From assembly GCF_001949145.1 (NCBI RefSeq), contig NW_019091735.1, forward strand, positions 64,257 to 75,535: a DNA stretch of 11,279 bases. Reading direction: 5' to 3'. The position numbers were made by a program, and so were the translations under genes. This document shows, piece by piece, positions 8,141-11,279 of the stretch (its first letter is position 1; every line of letters begins with the position of its first letter). The notes below the pieces were generated by a model. That model did not search any database and had not been told where the DNA came from. It saw nothing but the letters and a program-made list of their open reading frames with translations. The stretch is from Acanthaster planci (Eukaryota > Echinodermata > Asteroidea > Valvatida > Acanthasteridae).

Positions 8141-9216
8141 GATCCTTCAGAGCGTCAAGCCTTTCTGCGCACGCTGCATCCATGGCGACCCGGGTCGATG
8201 ACTGTCCACTCGCAAAATTAGCAAGAGCCAACTACAGCATTTTCCTAGATGGTGATGCAGCCACAATGTTTCTACAACTGAAGCTCCTGTGAGTTCCGTC
8301 GCAGACTTTTCCATGTATCTGTTCCATTTGGGCCTCCAGATTGCCACCATCCGCAACTAGCAGTGGGCCTTGGCAGCTTTTCATTCGGGCTTCAGCGATG
8401 GATCAACGGTCTCTGATAATGCTGACATCCACCAGCTTCCTCGAGGAATGTTTGCCGAGCATCCTCATGTCAAACACCTCATTCTATCCTGGGACCTTGG
8501 AAGCATCTTACGCATTCTTGCCGGTCCCCCCTTGGAGCCACGCTCTGATGCATCTGATCTCCATCTAAGCATCAAACTGGTGTTCCTCCTTACAGTTGTT
8601 ACAACAAGACGTGGTAGCAAACTGCATGCTCTATCGATTGCTGAAAGTCACATTCGCTGGGGGCAGCATGGGGTTCGGCTTATCCCAGCCATCAAGTTTT
8701 TGATGAAAAACCAGATGCCTACCTTCCTGCCTCCCGACATATTCATTCCTGACATAATCTCACTTTTCGAGAGATGACTCTGACAAGATACGGTGTCCAG
8801 TTCGCACTCTCAAGTGGTACCTTGCCAGGACCAAGCATTGCCGAGAGTCTAGTTCCCGGCTCTTCATCACTACAACAAAACCCTTTCATCCAACGTCAAA
8901 GGACACTATTGTCCGATGGACGGTCTCGGCCATCATCTTCGCGAACTGAGACTGACTGGCACATGACGAGATGACCCGATCTCACGTCAGGGCCCTCGAT
9001 GTTCGGGCCCCTTCCGCATCCTGGTCATACTTCAGAGGAGTTCCTCTAGCAGAAATCTGCCTGGCGGCTTGCTGGAGATCCCCCTTTACTTTCACCAAGT
9101 GCTATCGGAAGGATGTTCTGCAGAGCGAACCAGCCCTTGGCACAATGACCTTGTACTCGGTGGTCGGGACAGCATCCAGCACCTTCCTGGACGGGACAAT
9201 GAATACTTCATTATAG
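8141..9216 (+). pseudogene. Tyrosine recombinase of DIRS copy 2, nearly full length but broken
   Basis: The N-terminal core-binding part begins around STRKISKSQLQHF (about 8204-8243), then VSSVADFSMYLFHLGLQIAT (about 8293-8351), interrupted by stops (after FPRW, and in IRN*QW). From 8370 a 135-codon open frame runs AAFHSGFSDGSTVSDN to LTVVTTRRGSKLHALSI, where the double Arg (8607-8612) is the expected first catalytic Arg box, and on to MPTFLPPDIFIPDI. After a frameshift near 8770, CPVRTLKWYLARTKHC and LFITTTKPFHP follow. The final frame from 8971 has SHVRA (His at 8983-8985) and ACWRSPFTFTKCYRKDV with the nucleophile Tyr at 9103-9105. All catalytic boxes (R, H-x-x-R, Y) can be recognised, but not in one frame. 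Such enzymes integrate circular retrotransposon DNA by strand exchange through a phosphotyrosine link. Confidence 0.87.
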
Positions 9217-9325
9217 ATATTTCTTTCTTCTGGTGAGTGTTCGCTTGAGTGATGCCTGCCTATGTTTTTTTAGTAACTGCACTCTCGTCGCCGACCCACC
9301 TCCAGGGTACGGTGCCACTCTACAT

Positions 9326-9490
9326 GTGTAGTCTTTTAAAATTGACTTATTCCATGTATTGTATTTTTTAATAATAGGCCGGTCCTGGTATTTTCTCTTT
9401 TTACATAACAGAACAACATAATATTTTTTTTTCATTTTTTTAAACAAGAAAAACCCTTCCCCTCAATTGAAGAGAGGGAGTTTTTTTTTT
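9326..9490. other. AT-rich spacer after DIRS copy 2
   Basis: Nothing coding is supported. It is rich in T runs and contains an imperfect hairpin around 'cctcaattgaagagagg' (about 9461-9477). It may be a decayed 3' tail of copy 2 or ordinary intron. Confidence 0.4.
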
Positions 9491-9492
9491 TA

Positions 9493-9819
9493 CTGCCTTT
9501 TTACACTTGTTACACCTGTGCTTATATTTATCATGCTTGCATTATCTCGGTGCACAAATTGAACAAGCCAATTTATATTTTTTATGTTCCCAAGAAAGAT
9601 CTTTCTTGTGATAGTTTTACTGTTTTGGTTCACTTCTGCTTCCAAAATTGGTCTGGATAAAGAGCAGCTATATTTATAAAGACCTTGTTCACAAGTTCCC
9701 CAGCATCTTCGGTGATCTAAACAACGCATACAAAAGGCGATTACTTTTTTTTAGCTTTTTAGTTTAAACTCTGCAAATGGTATTTCTTTGTGGCATACAG
9801 TACACTTTTTGCATTCCAT
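9493..9819 (-). pseudogene. Cys/His zinc-binding repeat protein relic, minus strand
   Basis: Read on the minus strand from an ATG at 9819: MECKKCTVCHKEIPFAEFKL, a C-x2-C head resembling short zinc-binding modules of the form 'C-x2-C...P...F'. A TAA (9751-9753) follows. The same frame then continues with FCMRCLDHRRCWGTCEQG (about 9675-9735) and LYKYSC. After a shift near 9610 another frame gives WEHKKYKLACSIC, a stop, then CKHDKYKHRCNKCKK (about 9495-9540). The unit C-x-H-(K/G)-x-(Y/R)-K-x2-C-x2-C is a known tandem zinc-binding repeat in large DNA viruses and protists, which I recognise by pattern only. With one stop in frame, a second stop and a frameshift it is not a working gene. The origin (viral integration, transposon cargo or host gene) is open. 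Confidence 0.5.
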
Positions 9820-9864
9820 GATTAAATAGAGTTAACTATCTCTCTTTATTAAACCATATTATTT

Positions 9865-10083
9865 TTAAATAATACATACTAATAATAAGACCATCTTCAA
9901 AATCAAACTATCGTCCCTCATCTTAGAATATTCCCTATAAACACTATTACAATATTTAAATGATGCATAATTAAGTGACAACAGGGTATCTTCTTTACAA
10001 AAGGGGCATGTTTCTATTGTATTAACATATTCAACAACGTGTGTTTTTTTCCCAGATTTTCCATCTTTAAATAAGGAGTGCAT
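9865..10083 (-). CDS. Unrecognised 72-codon ORF, minus strand, possibly linked to the zinc-repeat relic
   Basis: ATG to stop, encoding a lysine-rich N-terminus (FKDGKSGKKTHVVEYVN), a CPFC knuckle (about residues 27-30), a polar middle (NYASFKYCNSVYREYSKM) and a hydrophobic end. It is in the same frame as the upstream-facing piece at 9751-9819, 45 bases away, so it might be an N-terminal part of the same decayed gene. No family is recognised. A short ORF of this size in AT-rich intron DNA can also arise by chance. Confidence that it was ever coding is low. Confidence 0.25.
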   Translation of the reverse strand: MHSLFKDGKSGKKTHVVEYVNTIETCPFCKEDTLLSLNYASFKYCNSVYREYSKMRDDSLILKMVLLLVCII

Positions 10084-10193
10084 TTTTTTTCTTCAATCAT
10101 TAGGTATAATAGACAAGCTCTCTCTACTTGTCATTTTAGTTTGTCATTTTTTTTACCAGCCACATTTCGTCGGCTTAGCCGTGCTACCAGCGT

Positions 10194-10245
10194 GAACCCA
10201 GTCTCGAGAACAACAATCGAGACTGTGCCCTGGGGGCCTGGGTTC
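10194..10245. repeat. Nested hairpin with perfect 8-bp and 9-bp arms
   Basis: Outer arms gaacccag (10194-10201) and ctgggttc (10238-10245). Inner arms cagtctcga (10199-10207) and tcgagactg (10217-10225). Outer and inner arms overlap by three bases, so the two stems would partly compete. It could be the tip of a decayed fold-back element; no function is known. Confidence 0.6.
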
Positions 10246-10263
10246 TCAGCAAAGCAACGCGGC

Positions 10264-10430
10264 TGCGCAAGTTTTAGGAAGACGGGGAGAATTTTGCAGA
10301 GGTGGGACCTTCGATGACAGTTGCACGATGGGCAAGTTTTGAAGGAACTGTAGGCTTCAGGCATAAAAACTGGCCCGGGTTCTTTATTGGCTCAGTGACG
10401 GTAGAGAGATGGGCAGGTTTTGGAGAGTTG
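10264..10430 (+). repeat. Three short direct repeats around 'gggcaagttttgaagga'
   Basis: Related strings occur near 10267 (gcgcaagttttaggaag), 10329 (gggcaagttttgaagga) and 10411 (gggcaggttttggagag), the last two preceded by 'gat'. Spacing is unequal (about 62 and 82 bases). This looks like an old, degraded tandem duplication. On the minus strand it gives repeated K-TCP/NLPI-like peptide strings, which I do not regard as coding. Confidence 0.4.
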
Positions 10431-10944
10431 GTGCTATTTTTCTACCAAATTAAGTCTTACCAGCACATTTCAATACACAGAGCTACTGGAAAAAAATTGG
10501 TACATGTAAACAAGTCAAATGTGAAGAGACCCAAACAAGCAAGCAGTAGAACTCGGAGGCAACAAATAACAGAAAATCAAGGCTTGCTAACGTTCGGCCT
10601 GACTGGGCTTGTAAGTTTGATGACCTTCCAACATGTCCAACATACATGTAAGTGCAGTATGCACATGAGTACATATGCATAAACTGGTATGTGTTTCCAT
10701 AAAGTGCACTGAGTGGCCGTATGTACATGTAGTGTGGGACCAACTAACCTCCAGAACGCTGCTTGTCTTCCTGAAGACGTTGCATAGCAACAGGCCCGTG
10801 ACCCTGACAGCTCATTTTGAATGGAGTTGTCTCACCCTACATGCACCGTCATCATTTTTCCATTTCATTCAATTGTGGTGGCCTGGTCAAATGTTTCATC
10901 AATAAAAGTTCTAATTTGTGTACTTTTGTTATTGGACATTGCAG

Positions 10945-11067
10945 ATATAAATCATACTTTTGATGATGGCAGGAGTCTACTCCACATTGCTTGTTTGTCA
11001 TCAAATGCCAAGGTGGTTGCATTTCTCATTACTCACGGAGCTTCGCTAAAAGCACTTGATAATGCAG
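10945..11067 (+). CDS. Ankyrin-repeat protein, internal exon B (partial gene)
   Basis: The exon is 123 bp, bounded by 'gacattgcag|atat' (AG at 10943-10944) and 'aatgcag|gtaagc' (GT at 11068-11069). It enters and leaves in phase 1, so it is a symmetric exon of 41 codons. The encoded sequence DINHTFDDGRSLLHIAC is followed by LSSNAKVVAFLITHGASL and KALDNAG. It fits the ankyrin consensus: D-x-x-G-R-(S/T)-x-L-H-I-A-C at helix 1, V-V-x-F-L-I-x-H-G-A at helix 2 and loop, and D-N-A-G opening the next repeat. The next exon should begin with the T-P-L-H part of a further repeat beyond this window. Exon A supplies the preceding helix. Standard codon use and no stop support a live gene. Confidence 0.88.
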
Positions 11068-11279
11068 GTAAGCCAGCAAAGAATAAGGAGATAAATATAT
11101 GCTTGGCCGGTCTTAAATGTGCATTTAACCACTTCCTGCCAGGCGACCCGTTTTCGAGTACATAGGCTTTATATGCAGAGCTGGGGAGCCCAAAACTGGG
11201 ACAAAAGAGTTGGGCCTTATAACAAAAGACTGTGCTCAGCACAAAAGACTGAGCTGCTGGGCATTAACCGACATTTTTC
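11068..11279. other. Start of the next intron
   Basis: Begins with GTAAGC after exon B and shows no further coding signal. It contains a short direct repeat, acaaaagactg(t/a)gct, near 11222-11256, with a weaker third copy (acaaaagagttgg) near 11201. The window ends inside this intron. Confidence 0.6.

Larger units (their letters stand above)
7270..9325 (+). mobile_element. DIRS-like tyrosine-recombinase retrotransposon, degenerate copy 2 (5' part missing)
   Basis: From 7270 it carries RNase H, the downstream pol segment and then a nearly complete tyrosine recombinase, ending in 3' untranslated sequence that resembles copy 1 ('cccacctccagggtacggtgcc', about 9294-9316, then ctctacatg). There is no recognisable reverse transcriptase before it. 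Stops and frameshifts occur throughout. It is better preserved than copy 1 in the recombinase, and the two share many blocks but clearly differ, so they are separate insertions or different subfamilies. The 3' inverted repeat of copy 1 is not found, so the 3' end may also be cut. Confidence 0.8.
1338..10944 (+). other. Large intron of the ankyrin-repeat gene, filled with transposon relics
   Basis: The donor GTAAGT at 1338 and the acceptor 'ttattggacattgcag' ending at 10944 bound a 9,607-bp intron. Both flanking exons are cut after the first base of a codon (phase 1), and the split codon g|at gives Asp at a conserved ankyrin position. Everything between is repeat-derived or non-coding: a fold-back repeat, two DIRS-like relics, one Tc1-like transposon and a minus-strand zinc-repeat relic. 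An unseen small exon inside the intron cannot be excluded, but any such exon would have to keep phase 1 on both sides. Confidence 0.65.
10084..10944. other. Intron 3' part, no supported gene
   Basis: Holds a nested hairpin (10194-10245), three copies of a short (c/g)gca(a/g)gtttt motif, and three TACATGTA palindromes (10501, 10643, 10724). ORFs on both strands lack family motifs. The acceptor for exon B closes the stretch: 'gtacttttgttattggacattgcag' bases ending at 10944, with a moderately pyrimidine-rich tract. Confidence 0.5.

Noticed and set aside
9211-9447. Lysine-rich minus-strand ORF
   Set aside because: It overlaps the 3' end of DIRS copy 2 antisense, and its lysines come from T runs on the plus strand.
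10131-10364. Cysteine-rich minus-strand ORF
   Set aside because: Its Cys spacing is irregular and it overlaps the hairpin and short repeats. No zinc-binding pattern is consistent across it.
10821-11165. A single 114-codon gene covering 10821-11165
   Set aside because: Only 10945-11067 fits ankyrin. Both ends of that piece have splice sites, and the flanking codons match no repeat.

Overview
The window reads as a stretch of an animal nuclear genome, most likely a marine invertebrate (lancelet, hemichordate, echinoderm or mollusc type). Three things point that way: split coding sequence with canonical GT/AG splice sites, relics of DIRS-type retrotransposons and a Tc1/mariner transposon, and at least 12 exact copies of the palindrome TACATGTA. 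No bacterial operon, Shine-Dalgarno site or long intact ORF is visible. The species cannot be named from the sequence alone.

The only host gene I can support is a plus-strand ankyrin-repeat gene that begins and ends outside the window. One exon lies at 955-1337 and the next at 10945-11067. Both splice junctions are good. The reading phase matches (phase 1 donor to phase 1 acceptor), and the ankyrin consensus runs straight across the join. The 9.6 kb between them is one intron packed with repeats.

Layout: 1-410, a diverged tandem array of 115-121 bp units; 411-954, non-coding; 955-1337, exon A; 1338-2610, intron with a fold-back inverted repeat at 1592-1981; 2615-4855, a decayed DIRS-like element (copy 1: reverse transcriptase, RNase H and the tail of a tyrosine recombinase), followed by an imperfect inverted repeat; 5024-6295, a complete-ended but internally deleted Tc1-like transposon with about 215 bp IR/DR-type terminal repeats and TA target duplication; 6298-7265, non-coding; 7270-9325, a second DIRS-like element on the same strand (copy 2: RNase H, a possible methyltransferase-like segment and a nearly full-length tyrosine recombinase), also full of stops and frameshifts; 9493-9819, a minus-strand relic of a Cys/His zinc-binding repeat gene; 10080-10944, intron end with a hairpin and short repeats; 10945-11067, exon B (ankyrin); 11068-11279, start of the next intron.

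None of the mobile elements looks able to move by itself. The two DIRS copies complement one another: comparing them shows a roughly 0.8 kb deletion that removed the front of the recombinase in copy 1, while copy 2 lacks the reverse transcriptase. I did not find an intact novel system. The most unusual piece is the minus-strand Cys/His repeat relic at 9493-9819.
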